A stretch of DNA of 64,000 nt from assembly GCA_964304625.1 (NCBI GenBank), contig OZ199838.1, forward strand, positions 12,400,001-12,464,000. Direction: 5' to 3'. Origin of the DNA: Kudoa neothunni (Eukaryota; Cnidaria). Below the pieces are notes generated by a model, which saw nothing but the letters and a program-made list of their open reading frames with translations, searched no databases and was not told the origin of the DNA. A program made the translations under genes and the position numbers. The number at the start of each line of letters is the position of its first letter. The stretch's first letter is position 1. Of this stretch, positions 63,401 to 64,000 are shown in pieces.

Positions 63401-63777
63401 ATCATTTTTAATATATGTAGTCCTTTTTACAGTGATCCCTTTATAGGTCAAACGTAAAAGTTAATATTTAGAAGTTACATTATGATGTGAAACGATTTTT
63501 ATTGAAATTATTTCTTATTTTGTAAACTATATTCTCTCTTAGAACGATTCTTTGTAATAATATTAGAATTTTAATACTTAATTCACTTAGGCACGACGTT
63601 TGTGATGAATTATTTTAAACTTATTTAATACAATGTACATTAAAGTTCTTGAAACTAAAATAAGAATTTAAATTATGAGAGTTAAGAATATAAATTTAAA
63701 TTGATTAGAAATAAAATAATTTTTGGCGACTGGTGTTGGAGCCTCTCATGGGCCGTAGTTTTCCCACCCCTATGCTG
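60404..63777 (-). mobile_element. hAT transposon (GTF2IRD2/ZBED-like), decayed
   Basis: Ends CAGGGATAGGGATGGGC and inverted CAGCATAGGGGTGGG; no matching 8-bp flanks, so borders are approximate. The minus strand carries a BED-type zinc finger region (FNHEWTEKCFF..VCLICSDTI..LKRHYQTKH, from 63030). After a frame change near 62779 comes the catalytic-domain part DATDTAQLLIFVKGI..ITEELL..FHCIIHQESLC. Beyond the nested insertion come RDLLHRQFRGFLED and, at 61079-60861, STYICEQTFSVMKINKSQTR. These match the domesticated hAT of GTF2IRD2. Relative to that family a block between finger and DATDTAQ is deleted, and the catalytic LDES site reads LVGS, so it cannot be active. Confidence 0.85.
61683..62359. 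mobile_element. Non-autonomous hAT nested in the larger hAT
   Basis: 677 bp. Ends CAATGGTTTCCAAAC and inverted CAGTGGTTTTCAACC. The 8-mer CACTACAG is identical on both sides (61675-61682 and 62360-62367). The insertion splits the host transposase reading just after FNHVLNPVV; the reading resumes on the far side, so the interruption is clean. Confidence 0.88.
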
Positions 63778-64000
63778 TATTTTCCAATAAAACAAAAAAT
63801 ATTGTTCTGAAAAACAATTACTAATAATTAGATCGAATGAAACGTTATGATATTTAATATATTGAATATTCCTTCCAGCCCAATTAGTTTAGTAAGTGAT
63901 ATTCCTTTTAAAATATTTAGTTTTAATGTTTCTTGAATAACGAGTGAGATAGTGATTCCAAAAAATTATGTTTGTTAATTCAAAGCTTTTCAATGTGATT
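63778..64000. other. Window end
   Basis: AT-rich; nothing recognised. Confidence 0.4.

Noticed and set aside
1-64000. CRISPR arrays, operons, riboswitches, retroviral or Polinton-type elements
   Set aside because: The spliced genes show animal nuclear DNA, no regular spacer-repeat array was seen, and no reverse transcriptase, capsid or envelope-like reading was recognised.

Overview
This is a window of AT-rich animal nuclear DNA. About twelve protein genes are split by very short introns (usually 33-60 bp) and sit between long stretches rich in decayed DNA transposons. The animal assignment rests on gene content: a Ragulator roadblock subunit, SmgGDS/RAP1GDS1, a band-4.1 FERM protein, Ig- and SH3-domain proteins, a two-RRM hnRNP and FNTA. 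Tiny introns, extreme AT content, fast-evolving proteins and many hAT, piggyBac and mariner remnants recall a reduced parasitic metazoan such as a myxozoan cnidarian, orthonectid or dicyemid. That placement is inference only. No rRNA, confident tRNA, CRISPR array, retrovirus or LTR element was seen.

Layout. 0.1-0.5 kb: TMEM242-like membrane protein (+). 1.3-5.9 kb: FERM protein in 12 exons (+). 8.0-9.2 kb: LAMTOR2-like protein and mitoribosomal mL43 (both -). 9.8-11.2 kb: DNA transposon relics. 12.0-19.6 kb: RAP1GDS1-like armadillo protein in 16 exons (+); one 4.6-kb intron holds three mobile elements, including a mariner. 20-26 kb: mostly AT-rich spacer with a piggyBac-like MITE, a hAT MITE and one orphan exon. 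26.6-36.2 kb: two paralogous modular extracellular proteins (both -), here called A and B. 38-41 kb: hAT and piggyBac-like elements. 41.6-44.3 kb: eIF3g (+) and FNTA (-), tail to tail. 44.7-48.3 kb: an Ig-like receptor and an SH3 protein (both -). 52-56 kb: hAT MITE, piggyBac relic, Tigger-like remnant. 58.4-59.8 kb: hnRNP-type protein (+). 60.4-63.8 kb: decayed hAT transposon interrupted by a second hAT.

How the genes work together. Most are unrelated housekeeping genes: translation (eIF3g, mL43), prenylation and small-GTPase biology (FNTA, RAP1GDS1, LAMTOR2), RNA binding (hnRNP) and cortex/membrane (FERM, TMEM242). The novel part is the A/B pair. Each protein has six copies of a fibronectin-III-like module carrying its own C...C...CxxxC pattern, largely one module per phase-1 exon. 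A ends in a transmembrane anchor and B appears to be secreted. Close by lies an Ig-like receptor with a proline-rich tail, next to a gene encoding an SH3 protein.

Exon models were built by hand from splice sites, phase and homology recalled from memory. For FERM, LAMTOR2, RAP1GDS1, A, B, the Ig receptor, FNTA, eIF3g and hnRNP, the chained exons give uninterrupted frames of whole codons.
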